Below are positions 7,933 through 16,900 of a stretch of 64,000 nt of DNA, piece by piece. The translations under genes were made by a program, and so were the position numbers. Source of the DNA: Nonomuraea solani (GTDB lineage: Bacteria > Actinomycetota > Actinomycetes > Streptosporangiales > Streptosporangiaceae). Position 1 is the stretch's first letter, and every line of letters begins with the position of its first letter. The stretch lies in contig NZ_FNVT01000014.1 in NCBI RefSeq assembly GCF_900108335.1, forward strand, positions 62,001 to 126,000, read 5' to 3'. Under the pieces are notes generated by a model, which was not told the origin of the DNA, did not search any database, and saw only the letters and a list, made by a program, of their open reading frames with translations.

Positions 7933-8997
7933 ATGGCCACTGTCCCGCGACGCACCCTCGTCGCCATCGGCGCCGCCGCGCTGCTCGGCGTCAGCGCCTG
8001 CGGCGGGACGGCCGCACCCCCAGCCGCCGCGCCCGCTGCCCCCGGGTCCTCCGCCTCCGGGTCCGCCGCCGCGCCCTCCGCCTCGGGCGCGCAGGGCGCC
8101 TGGACCTGGACCGACGACCGCGGCAAGAACATCTCGGTGCCGCGACGACCGCAGCGCGTCGTCGCCCAGTCGGCGGCCGCGGCCGCGCTGTGGGACTTCG
8201 GGGTGCGCCCCATCGGTGTGTTCGGCCCGCACCGGCTCAAGGACGGCGGCCGCGACCCGGAGGTGGGCGAGGTCGACATCGCCAAGGTCGAGTCGATTGG
8301 GAACGTGTGGGGGGAGTTCAACGTCGAGAAGTACGCCTCGCTGCAGCCTGACCTGCTGGTGGCGGGGATGTACCAGAAGGACACGCTCTGGTACATCCCC
8401 GAGCAGTCGGTCGCGGCGGTCGACCAGGTCGCGCCGTCGGTCGGCGTACAGCTCAGCGGCAAACCGCTGGTGGACATCATCGACAAATACGGCCAGCTCG
8501 CCACCGCTCTCGGCGCCGACCCCAAGGCGGCGCCTGTGGTCGAGGCCAAGAACCGCTTCGACGCGGCCGGCGCCGCACTCAAGACCCTCGCCGCCGCCAA
8601 GCCCGACCTCAAGGTCATGATCGTCACCGGTACGCCCGAGTCCCTGTACGTCGCGTACCTGCCGGACCACCCCGACATCAAATACTGGGGCGAACTCGGC
8701 CTGAACATCGTCTACCCGTCGAAGCCCACGGAGAGCGAAGGTGGCTTCTGGGAGGTGCTGAGCTGGGAGAACGCCGACAAGTACCAGGCCGACGTGATCC
8801 TCGTTGACGCCCGGTCGCAGTCCATGAAGATCGACGAAATGGCCAAGAAGCCCACCTGGGCCAAGCTTCCCGCCGTCAAGGCCGGCCAGCTCTACCCGTG
8901 GCACGCCGCCGAACGCTACAGCTACCTCGGCTACGCCCAGGTCATGGAGGAACTGAAGACCAACCTGGAGAAGTCCAGAGACGACGTGGTCAAATAG
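7933..8997 (+). CDS. Iron-siderophore ABC transporter substrate-binding lipoprotein
   Basis: 354 residues; ATG preceded by AGAGGAGA. A lipoprotein signal ends in the lipobox GVSAC with Cys at about residue 23, followed by a low-complexity Ala/Pro/Ser tether. The FecB/TroA-like fold begins with WTWTDDRGKNISVPRRPQRVV and contains PDLLVAGMYQ and ADVILVDAR. It captures a ferric siderophore outside the membrane. No permease or ATPase is adjacent, so it must share a transporter encoded elsewhere. The iron box upstream supports the call. Its last codons (KSRDDVVK) form the first copy of a 41-bp tandem repeat that continues downstream. Confidence 0.9.
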   Translation: MATVPRRTLVAIGAAALLGVSACGGTAAPPAAAPAAPGSSASGSAAAPSASGAQGAWTWTDDRGKNISVPRRPQRVVAQSAAAAALWDFGVRPIGVFGPHRLKDGGRDPEVGEVDIAKVESIGNVWGEFNVEKYASLQPDLLVAGMYQKDTLWYIPEQSVAAVDQVAPSVGVQLSGKPLVDIIDKYGQLATALGADPKAAPVVEAKNRFDAAGAALKTLAAAKPDLKVMIVTGTPESLYVAYLPDHPDIKYWGELGLNIVYPSKPTESEGGFWEVLSWENADKYQADVILVDARSQSMKIDEMAKKPTWAKLPAVKAGQLYPWHAAERYSYLGYAQVMEELKTNLEKSRDDVVK

Positions 8998-9285
8998 CGT
9001 CCCCAGGCGGAGAAGTCCCGAGATGACGTGGTCAGGTGACGTCCACGGTCGGGGAAGGCCGAGGCGGCGTGGTCAGGTGATGTCCGCGGTCGGGAAAGTC
9101 CCGGGATGGCGTGGTCAGGTGACGTCCACGGTCGGAGAAGGCCGAGGCGGCGTGGTCAGGTACGTCCCCGGTCGGAGAAGCCCGGGGATGGCGTGGTCAG
9201 GTGACGTCCACGGTCGGGGAAGGCCGAGGCGGCGTGGTCAGGTACGTCCCCGGTCGGGAAAGTCGCGAGATGGCGTGGTCAGGTG
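8986..9285. repeat. 41-bp tandem repeat, eight copies, joining two gene ends
   Basis: GTGGTCA recurs at 8986, 9028, 9069, 9111, 9152, 9193, 9234 and 9275 (41-42 bp spacing). Internal copies tend to alternate between GTGACGTCCACGG and GTACGTCCCCGG forms, giving an 82-bp higher-order unit. The first copy includes the stop codon of the lipoprotein gene and the last includes the stop of the convergent phosphoesterase. CCACG/CGTGG arms in adjacent units could pair as hairpins, so the array may act as a two-way terminator. Confidence 0.9.
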
Positions 9286-9761
9286 ACGTTCACGATTTCG
9301 GCCCGGGCCAGCGCGCCTCGTTCGATGGTGAGCACCCCCAGCGTGCCGTGCGGCTGCCGGCGCCGATCGGTGGGCGACCCCGGATTGAAGATCCTCAGCC
9401 CGCCCTCCGTCTCGTCCAGCGGAATGTGCGAGTGCCCGAAGACGACCAGATCCGCATGCGGAAACCGCCGCCGCATGCGGCTCGCCCGCCCCTTGGCCGG
9501 GCCGCTGTCATGAATCATCCCGATCCGCACCTCGTCCACCGTCAACTCCAGCGTCTCAGGCGCCACCAGATCGGGCCCGTCGTTGTTGCCCTTGACGACG
9601 TGCACGGGCGCGTACACGGCCAGCTCGTCGATGACGGAGGGCACGCAGACGTCCCCGGCATGCAGAATGAGGTCCGCGCCCCGCAGCAGCTCGGCCACCC
9701 GGGGCGGACATGTACGCCACCGCCTGGGTGCGTGCGTATCGGACAGAGCGACGACTCTCAC
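9279..9761 (-). CDS. YfcE/MJ0936-type metallophosphoesterase
   Basis: 160 residues, GTG start. All metal-binding blocks of the small calcineurin-like phosphodiesterases are visible: SDTHAP, LILHAGD, VVKGNND, MIHDSG and the terminal GHSH, followed by FNPGSPTDRRR. Length matches the family. It hydrolyses phosphodiesters in the cytoplasm with two metal ions; the natural substrate of these housekeeping paralogues is generally unknown. Its stop codon lies inside the 41-bp repeat array. Confidence 0.88.
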   Translation of the reverse strand: MRVVALSDTHAPRRWRTCPPRVAELLRGADLILHAGDVCVPSVIDELAVYAPVHVVKGNNDGPDLVAPETLELTVDEVRIGMIHDSGPAKGRASRMRRRFPHADLVVFGHSHIPLDETEGGLRIFNPGSPTDRRRQPHGTLGVLTIERGALARAEIVNVT

Positions 9762-9819
9762 GCCGTCACCATGCCCACTCCCGAGCGTATGGTCACACCC
9801 GGCTCTTGAGTAGGGGATT

Positions 9820-10319
9820 GCGGGTTGTCGATGCCATCGACCGCCTGGCCAAGGCCGGTCCCACCCTGGGAGGCGGTCTATGGAGCTTTCTCAAGTGGCG
9901 TGATGTTCGTGCTGGCCTCGTGGCCACTTCCGGCGGAGAGGAGGCGGTGGCTGAGGCGCGGCGGCGCAATCAGGCCTGCATCGATGGCCATCGCCTGGCC
10001 GAACGGCGCAAGACCTTGGGCCTGTCGCAGCTTGAGGTGGCCGATCGGATGGGGGGTGACGAAGAGCCGGGTCGCGCAGATCGAACGTGGCGAAGTGTCC
10101 AGCGTCGAGGCCATCGCTGGCTACGTTCAGGCTCTGGGCGGTCGACTGCAGATCTCGGCGGTGTTCGGAGATGACCCGTATATTCTGCGCGGTGCTGACA
10201 CGCACGCGGCGTACCTCGCGTTTCGTGCACTCTTAATGCCCGCTCTCGGAGCCGTTCACCGGCCTGCCCCCTCGGACGGCACCGGAGTTTCATCCTCCGT
10301 GGCGAAGGCTTCCTGGTAG
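9820..10319 (+). pseudogene. Decayed HigBA-like toxin-antitoxin locus: toxin scrap fused to a frameshifted XRE antitoxin
   Basis: From about 9820 the frame reads VVDAIDRLAKAGPTLGGGL, which matches the N-terminal region of actinobacterial HigB/RelE-like toxins. It then passes directly into an antitoxin start (KWRDVRAGLVATSGGEEAV at 9893). The XRE helix-turn-helix runs HRLAERRKTLGLSQLEVADRMG and then breaks at a run of six G (about 10048-10055). The expected continuation VTKSRVAQIERGEVSSVEAI and ALGGRLQISAVFGDD is in another frame, ending at 10319. One G fewer restores the antitoxin. Most of the toxin is missing. The frameshift could be real or a homopolymer sequencing error; the toxin loss is real either way. 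Confidence 0.75.
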
Positions 10320-10322
10320 CCG

Positions 10323-10834
10323 CTAAGGCTCCACCTCGCCCGGAGCCGACGAGCGTCCGGGCATGGCGAAATATCCGGGTGGGCCGATGAATATGTAGCG
10401 GAAATAAGGGCTGAGGCCCTCGTCATCGCATTCGTCACCGCCCTCTCGGCCCAGCGCTATCGACGCTTCGGGCAGATGCGGGTAGAACCTCTCCGAAAGG
10501 TCGAGCCGGTGTCTCATCCGTGTCAGCTGCGCCAGGACGTCGTCGGCAGGAGTGGCGAAGAGGGGGATGCCATAGAGGGTCACTTCGACCAGGGAAATGT
10601 CATCCGGTCGCCAGGCCTCAAGAGTGAACAGAGATCCGTCGGCCTTGAAAGCGGCGTACACGAAAATGAGTCGTCGGAGCCTTTCGTGTGAAGAGTGAGC
10701 GCACCTCCGGGAGCCGTGGCGTCCAGGAGGTTGCCGAATGCGGATAACGCGGCCCTCGCCTGGGGCTCGTTCATGCCGAAGCGCAGCTCGTCCAGCCCGG
10801 ATCCGACATGGACCTCGAGAATTCGTTCAGCCAT
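10323..10834 (-). pseudogene. Frameshifted hypothetical protein gene
   Basis: Two overlapping minus-strand frames make one protein. The first runs from ATG 10834 (MAERILEVHVGSGLDELRFGM) to about LHTKGSDDSF. The second continues as VYAAFKADGSLFTLEAWRPDD to the stop at 10323. Adding one T to a run of four T near 10670 joins them into an intact protein of about 170 residues. I do not recognise the family; the middle reads like a small cytoplasmic alpha/beta domain. It lies beside the broken toxin-antitoxin locus and could be an orphan immunity-type gene, which is a guess. The lesion may be a sequencing error. Confidence 0.6.
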
Positions 10835-10925
10835 CCAGAGGCCTCGTTCTTGAGCGGGGACCCGGCCCGGGCGGCGCGGTATTCGGGCCGCCGTTCCCCG
10901 CCCCGTGCCGGGTCCTCGATGAAGA

Positions 10926-11636
10926 TCACGCGTACAGGTCCGTCAGCCACGTCAGCCATCGCGGGCCCTGGTCGTCGCCGTCCTTGAACAGGAGGTGTGC
11001 GGCGATCATGGAGCCGCCGAAGCCCTGGATGAAGCGGTAGATCGCGTCGTCGGCGCGGATGCCGATCACCTGGGAGTTGACGAAGAAGACGATTCCCTCG
11101 ACGCCCCCGAAGCGGACGTGGTCGCCGGGGGAGGGGTGGCCGCCGAGGGCGGTGTACAGGGTCTCCCAGGCGTGTGGCCAGTCGGTGATCGGGGGGCCGA
11201 ACTCCGTGATCGGTGTGGCGATCCGGCCCGCGAAGTGACCGAGGTACTCGATCAGCGTCGCGAAGTAGCCCTCCAGGCCCCTGGACATGGCCTCGAACTC
11301 GTCGTGCCAGTCGTCGCCCGGCAGGAAACCGCTGGTCACCATGCGTACGACGGTGCTGCTGCGGTCGCGGCCCTCGATCATGAACTCGTAGGCCACGAAA
11401 CGCCCGTCGTCGCCCGTGTCGCTGGTGTGCGCGAAGCGTTCGAGGGGTTCGGCGGAGGTCACGGTGGACGGGGGCAGGTCGTAGGCCCCGAACGCGGTGC
11501 GTACGACACCGCCGGCCACCTCGCTGCGCCCCATGAACCACGAGTCGATGCCGGGCCCCGTCGAGATGGCCGCCCACACCTCCTCCGGCGTGGCGTTGAC
11601 CTGGGCCTCCTGGGGGAGCTCGAACTCGTGCCCCAC
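10926..11636 (-). CDS. SRPBCC (START-like/AHSA1) domain protein
   Basis: 236 residues, GTG start. The hydrophobic-pocket fold is shown by VNATPEEVWAAISTGPGIDSWFMG, SAEPLERFAHT and the helix EFEAMSRGLEGYFATLIEYLGHF. About 80 further residues form a second, less recognisable domain. The start lies one base after the stop of the upstream ArsR-type gene, so the two are translationally coupled. ArsR+SRPBCC pairs are common in actinobacteria, but their ligands are mostly unknown. Confidence 0.8.
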   Translation of the reverse strand: MGHEFELPQEAQVNATPEEVWAAISTGPGIDSWFMGRSEVAGGVVRTAFGAYDLPPSTVTSAEPLERFAHTSDTGDDGRFVAYEFMIEGRDRSSTVVRMVTSGFLPGDDWHDEFEAMSRGLEGYFATLIEYLGHFAGRIATPITEFGPPITDWPHAWETLYTALGGHPSPGDHVRFGGVEGIVFFVNSQVIGIRADDAIYRFIQGFGGSMIAAHLLFKDGDDQGPRWLTWLTDLYA

Positions 11637-11637
11637 G

Positions 11638-12225
11638 TCAGCGCTCCTTGTTCACGGCGGGATGGACGGCCACGATGAGCCGGTGGTCGCGCCCGCCCTC
11701 GGCGGATTCGTCGTGGTATTTGCTGACCAGTGAGGTCACGCACTCCGCCAGCTCCTCCGCGAACGCGGCCCGGTCGGCGGCGGACGCGAAGCGTACCTCG
11801 CCGTCGATGGCGAACGTCGCCACCCGCTTCTGCGCCTTCGCGGCGCCGGTGAGGAGCGTGCCGACGTCGCGTACGAGCTGCGCGGCGAGCGCCAGCAGCC
11901 AGCGCGCCGACAGCCGGTCGGGTGAGCGGGCGGGGTCGGGTTGTACGGAGGCCAGCGCGGTCGGGGAGATGACGAAGGAGGCCGCGGTGGCCTGCATCAC
12001 GCGTTCGGTGACGTTGCCTTTCCTGCGTTCCTCGATCAGCTCCACCAGGCCGTGTTTCTCCAGCGTGCGCAGGTGGTAGTTGACCTTCTGCCTGGCCAGG
12101 CCCACCTTGGCGGCCAGCGAGGTGGCGGAGCCCGGCTCCACCAGCTCGGCCAGCAGCTTCGAGCGCATGGGGTCGAGCGACGCCTCGGCTGCCGCGGGGT
12201 CTTCGATCACCGCCACTTCGTACAT
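11638..12225 (-). CDS. ArsR-like winged-helix transcriptional regulator
   Basis: 195 residues from the ATG at 12225; the frame is open further upstream but that extension has no domain signal. The N-terminal winged helix reads LDPMRSKLLAELVEPGSATSLAAKVGLARQKVNYHLRTLEKHGLVELIEERRKGN. The C-terminal half is a helical domain of unknown ligand. No metal-binding cysteines of the classical ArsR type are present. It is divergent from the nucleotidyltransferase gene (76 bp between starts) and cotranscribed with the SRPBCC gene. Confidence 0.82.
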   Translation of the reverse strand: MYEVAVIEDPAAAEASLDPMRSKLLAELVEPGSATSLAAKVGLARQKVNYHLRTLEKHGLVELIEERRKGNVTERVMQATAASFVISPTALASVQPDPARSPDRLSARWLLALAAQLVRDVGTLLTGAAKAQKRVATFAIDGEVRFASAADRAAFAEELAECVTSLVSKYHDESAEGGRDHRLIVAVHPAVNKER

Positions 12226-12301
12226 GGATGAAACGATGGCACCGAAAAAAATCATTGTCAAGACAGCTCTGGTGCTCGGACTGCCCCCTAAGCTCGATCT
12301 C

Positions 12302-13138
12302 GTGAGCAATCCTGATCTTCACGGCATCGCCGCCCGGCTGGCCGAGGTGCCCGGGGTGGTGGCGGTCGTCCTGGGCGGTAGCCGGGCCCGGGGCACCCAT
12401 CGCCCGGACTCCGATATCGACCTCGGTCTCTACTACCGGGGTGGGCTCGACGTCGACCGGCTGCGCGCGCTCGCCCGGGAGGTGACGGGCCAGGACACCG
12501 ACGTGACGGAGCCCGGCGGCTGGGGGCCGTGGGTGGATGGGGGTGGCTGGCTCACGGTGGACGGGTGGCGGGTGGACTGGATCTACCGCGACCTCGATCG
12601 TGTACGGGACGTCTGGCGCGACTGTCAGGAGGGCCGCTACGAGATCGGTTTCCAGGTGGGGCACCCTCTCGGGTTCTACTCGTGCGCCTATGCCGGTGAG
12701 GTCGCCCTGTGCCAGGTGCTCGCCGATCCCACGGGGGAGGTGGGCGCATTGCGCGAGGAGGCCGCGCACTACCCGCCGGCGCTGCGCGAGGCGATGATCG
12801 GTCGTCTCTGGGAGTGTGACTTCGCCCTGTCCACGGCTCGGTACGGTGCCGCCGGCGGCGATCCGGCGTATGCGGCGGGGGCGCTGTTCCGCGCGGTCGG
12901 TGTGGCCTGTCACGCGCTGCACGCGGCCGATGGGGCCTGGTTGATCAACGAGAAGGGCATGGTCGCCTCGGCGGCGCGGCTGCCGTCGGCGCCTGAGGGG
13001 TTCGGTGAGCGGGCGGGAGAGGTGCTGGCGGCGGTCGGGCGCACACCGGAGGAGATCGGCGCCACCATCGACGCGGCGGCCCGTCTCGTGGCGGAGGTCC
13101 GTACGGCCTGCGGCGGGCAAGGCGGGCAAGGCGGGTAA
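12302..13138 (+). CDS. Nucleotidyltransferase (aminoglycoside adenylyltransferase-like, DUF4037 type)
   Basis: 278 residues; GTG at 12302 chosen at the start of the recognisable domain. The Pol-beta superfamily motif GGSRARGTHRPDSDIDLGLYY holds the GS helix and the two catalytic Asp. A helical C-terminal domain follows with IGRLWECDFALSTARYGAAGGD. These proteins transfer a nucleotide to a small molecule, but most members are untested. The C-terminus (CGGQGGQGG) runs into a G-rich repeat tract, so the end may have been altered. Next to it lie remains of an aminoglycoside kinase, so this was possibly once a resistance pair (inference). Confidence 0.8.
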   Translation: MSNPDLHGIAARLAEVPGVVAVVLGGSRARGTHRPDSDIDLGLYYRGGLDVDRLRALAREVTGQDTDVTEPGGWGPWVDGGGWLTVDGWRVDWIYRDLDRVRDVWRDCQEGRYEIGFQVGHPLGFYSCAYAGEVALCQVLADPTGEVGALREEAAHYPPALREAMIGRLWECDFALSTARYGAAGGDPAYAAGALFRAVGVACHALHAADGAWLINEKGMVASAARLPSAPEGFGERAGEVLAAVGRTPEEIGATIDAAARLVAEVRTACGGQGGQGG

Positions 13139-13340
13139 AGCGGGTTGGGCGGGTTGCACGGCAGGCCGGGCACAGCCGGTAGGGGCGGGCAGGGCAGGTA
13201 GGGGTGGGCAGGGCAGGCCAGGCTGGTGGGGCAGGTTGAGCGAGGGCAGGCCAGGCTGGTGGGGCGGGTTGGGCGGGGCAGGGGCGGGCTGAGGCAGGGC
13301 GGGCAGGGTTCGTCGGGAAGGGGTGAGGTGGGCGGAGGCA
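13115..13340. repeat. G-rich low-complexity tract of GGGCAGG/GGGCGGG variants
   Basis: Repeats such as GGGCAAGGCGGGCAAGGCGG start inside the last codons of the nucleotidyltransferase. They continue as degenerate GGGCAGG-, GGCCAGGCTGGTGGGG- and GGGTTGGGCGGG-type units. GGCCAGGCTGGTGGGGC occurs twice about 45 bp apart. The tract ends at the start of the kinase pseudogene, which has lost its 5' half here. Minus-strand Pro/Leu/Ala-rich ORFs are artefacts. Confidence 0.7.
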
Positions 13341-13382
13341 GGTGAAGTTTCGTAGAGCGGCTGATGTCCGTTGGGCGCGTTG

Positions 13383-13860
13383 AGGTGGGTGGCCCGGCTG
13401 CAGGAGCAGGCGGGCGAATGGGAGGAGCGGGTGCGCGAGGACACCAAGGAGCTGACGCACAGCCTGCCGCCGTACGTGGTGGACGCCGCCGTGTCGACCG
13501 CCGGCGAGCTGGGACGCGTACAGCCGGACGTCATCCTCCACGGCGGCCCGCACCCGGGAACATTCTGCGCGCCGACCGTGAGCCGTGGCCGGCCGTCGCC
13601 CTCAAGGGATACGCGGGCCTGCGACGCCGGCGCCCTGCTCAAGTCGCCCGTCCTGACCCTCCTCGAAGCGGACGATCTGGGCAAGGCCCTGCACCGTACG
13701 CTGGACGTTTTCGCCGAATTCGGTTCAGCGCTGGGCCCGGTTCCATGCCGTCCAGGCCGCGTTCTGGGGACGCCGCCGCGGTTTCCGCGTCGCGCGTGGC
13801 GGAGCGCGGTTCGACCGGGCTCCGCCGCAATCGCCGACCGGCTGGTGAAACATCCCGTTC
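13383..13860 (+). pseudogene. Remnant of an aminoglycoside (streptomycin 6-)phosphotransferase-like gene
   Basis: Pieces of the C-terminal half of an APH(6)-type kinase appear in order but in three frames: RLQEQAGEWEERV...VDAAVSTAGELGRVQPDVILHGG, then NILRADREPWPAVALKGYAG, then GALLKSPVLTLLEADDLGKA, then FHAVQAAFWGRRRGFRVARGG. The catalytic loop expected as HGDLHPGN reads HGGPHPG, so the catalytic Asp is changed too. The N-terminal lobe is absent. At least three indels plus a catalytic loss make sequencing error an unlikely explanation. Confidence 0.8.
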
Positions 13861-13913
13861 TGGCGCGGCCGGGGGAAGGTGCGGCAGAGTGATCCAAGGG
13901 AGGGGGAAGGGAC

Positions 13914-16900
13914 ATGGCGCACCTGATGCTCGGGTCTCCGGGCGTCCGGGTGGTGGTGGCCGGCTCCGGCACCTTCGCCGCCGGCTCCAGCCTGCCGGAC
14001 GTCGGGTCGGTGGCGGCGTCGGTACGCGACCTGGGCCGCTGCCTGGTCGAACGCGCGGGGCTCGATCCGGACGGCCTGACCACGCTGATCGACCCGGCGG
14101 ACCCGGTGGAGCTGGGCAAGGCCCTGGTGGAGGCGGCCAAGGAGGCCACCGACGCGCTGGTGTTCTGTTTCGTCGGCCATGGGCTGGTGGGGTCCGACAA
14201 CGAGCTCTACCTGGCCACGTACGCGACCGTCGATCCCCACGAGGGGATCACGCAGCACCAGGCGCTGCCGTACCCGGCGGTCCGGCAGGCGCTCGCGCGC
14301 TGCGCGGCGCCGCACGTGCTGGTGATCCTGGACTGCTGCTTCTCCGGCCGGGCCACGCCGGACGCGCGGGACGCCGGGCAGCGGGTGCTGGACGCCACGC
14401 CGCGCGGTACGTACCTGCTGGCCGCCGCGGGCGACCAGGCCGCGTGGGCGCCGGAGGGGGAGCGGCACACCGCGTTCACCGGCGCGCTCGTGGAACTGCT
14501 GACCGGCGGCGACCCCACCGCGCCCGGCCTGCTCACCCTCGACGACGTCTACCGCTGCCTGGCGCGCACGCTGCCCGAACGCGGGTTCCCCGCGCCGCGC
14601 CGCCAGGCCACCGACCAGGGCGATCGGCAGATCCTCGCACCCAACCCCGCCGCCCAGGCCACGGAGGAGCGGGCGGAGTTCAGCCCGTACCGGGGGCTGG
14701 CCGCCTTCGGGCCGGAGGACGCCGACTACTTCTTCGGCCGTACGGAGCTGACCCGGGTGCTCGTCGACCGGGTGGCGCGGCAGGTCGGCGCGGGTGACCT
14801 GCTGGTGGTGACCGGGCCTTCGGGCTCGGGCAAGTCCTCGCTGCTGCGGGCCGGGCTGATCCCGTCGCTGCGCCGCGCGCCCGGCACCGAGATCGCCGTC
14901 ATGACGCCCGGCTCCGATCCGGTGGGAGCCTTGGCCGAACGGTTCGCCGACCTCGACGGCTCACACCCGGCCGACCTGCGCCGGCGTCTGGAGAGCGAGC
15001 CGGGCTCCCTCGTCGGGCTGTTCAGGAAGGCGATGGGGACGCGGCAGGCGGTCGTCATCGTGGACCAGTTCGAGGAGGTGTTCACCGCCTGCGCGGACGA
15101 GGAGCGGCGCCGGGTCTTCATCCAGGCCCTGCACGCCCTGTCCGGGACGGCCGCGGTCGTCGCCGGCGTACGCGCCGACTTCTTCGGCCACTGCGCCGCG
15201 CACGCCGAACTCGTACCCGCCCTGGAACACGCCATGGTCGTCGGCCCGATGACCTCCGCCCAACTGCGCCAGGCCATCGAGGGGCCCGCGCGGCGTGCCG
15301 GGCTCACCCTGCAGCCGGGGTTGATCGAGCTGATCCTGGAGGATCTCGGCCCGGGCACCACCGAGCCCGCGCCGAGCACCGGGGCGGCCGTGCTGCCGCT
15401 GCTGTCGCACGCGCTCCTGGTCACCTGGCAGCACCGGGAGGACGGCGAGCTGACCATGGGCGGCTACCGCGCCACCGGCGGCATCCGCGAGGCGCTCGCC
15501 CGTACCGCCGACGCCACCCTCGACCACCTCGACCTGCCGGGCCGCCAGAGCGCGCGATTATTGCTCACCCGCCTCATCGGGCTCGGCGAGGGCCAGGACG
15601 ACACCCGCCGGAGCATGCCGCTGGCCGAACTGCTGTCCGGTACGCCCGAGGACGACTCCCTCCGCCAGGTCCTCGACCGCTTCGTCCGCGCCCGCCTCCT
15701 CACCGTCCACGCCGACACCGCGCAGATCGCCCACGAAGCCCTCATCCGGGCCTGGCCCCAGCTCCGCCTCTGGATCGAGAGCGACAGGGCGGCCCTGCTG
15801 ATCCACCAGGAGCTCGGCGAGGACGCCGCCGAATGGCTCCGCCACGACCGCGACCCGGCCTTCCTCTACCGCGGCACCCGCCTGTCGGCCGCCCAGAACG
15901 CCGAAGCACTGTGGCGCACCGACCCGGGCCGCTACCCGGCGCTCACCGACCTCAGGAGCGACTTCCTGCGGGCCTGCCAGGCCGCCGCCGCCCGCCGGTT
16001 CCGCAGACGGCGGCTGAGCGTGCTGGCGCTGGTGCTGCTGCTGATCACGGCCGTCACCGGCTTCGCGACCACCGCCGTCATGGCCGCCCGCGCCGAGGAC
16101 GAGCGCGCCCGGTCGTTGTCGCGGCAACTGGCGGCGCAGAGCGAGAACATCGGCGACACCGACATCGACCTGGCGCGCCGGTTGAGCACCGCGGCCTGGC
16201 ACATGGCGCCGACCGGCGAGGCGCGGCTGAGCCTGCTCAAGACGCTGCAAAGCCCGGAACGCGCCATCCTCCGAGGTCACACGGGCCCTGTCGAGCGGGC
16301 CGAATTCAACCGGGACGGCTCGCGCCTGATCACCTATGGCGAGAACGCCACCGCCCGGCTATGGGACGGGAACACGGGCAGGATCATCGCCGTTCCGCGG
16401 AGTCGTTCCGGACGGACAACGCTGGCCGAGTTCAGCAGCGATGGATCCCGGTTGTTCACCGTGGACGAGGATGGCGTCATAGGGCTCTGGAGCGCGGAGA
16501 CCGGTGAAGCGATGGGATCTTCCGTCCGGGGCAGGGCCGACTGGCCCGTGGCCGCCTTCAGCCCGGACGGTTCTCTGCTGGCCACCGGCGATGAAGAGGG
16601 TGTGGTGCGGATCGTGGACTCGGCCACCGGTGATGTGGTCCGCAGCTTCGCCGATCACGAAGGCGGGGTATTGATGGTCGCCTTCGCCGCCGGCGGTTCG
16701 CGCCTGATCACGAGCGGCGAGGACACGACCGTGCGAGTGCGGAAGGTGGTCACGGGCAAGGTGATCACCACGATCGAGGGCACGATCTCCGCGCGTCCTT
16801 CCTTGAACCGGAGTGGATCCCGGCTCATCGTCAACGAGGGCGGCAAGACGATGTTGCGGGACGGGTCCACCGGCAAGGTCATCATGAAGCCTTCCAAGGC

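Noticed and set aside
8986..9285. CRISPR array
   Set aside because: Units are contiguous 41-bp tandem copies with no unique spacers, and no cas genes are present.
11459..14200. 913-residue minus-strand ORF
   Set aside because: Antisense to the nucleotidyltransferase, the kinase remnant and the caspase start; Pro/Arg/Ala-rich with no domain.
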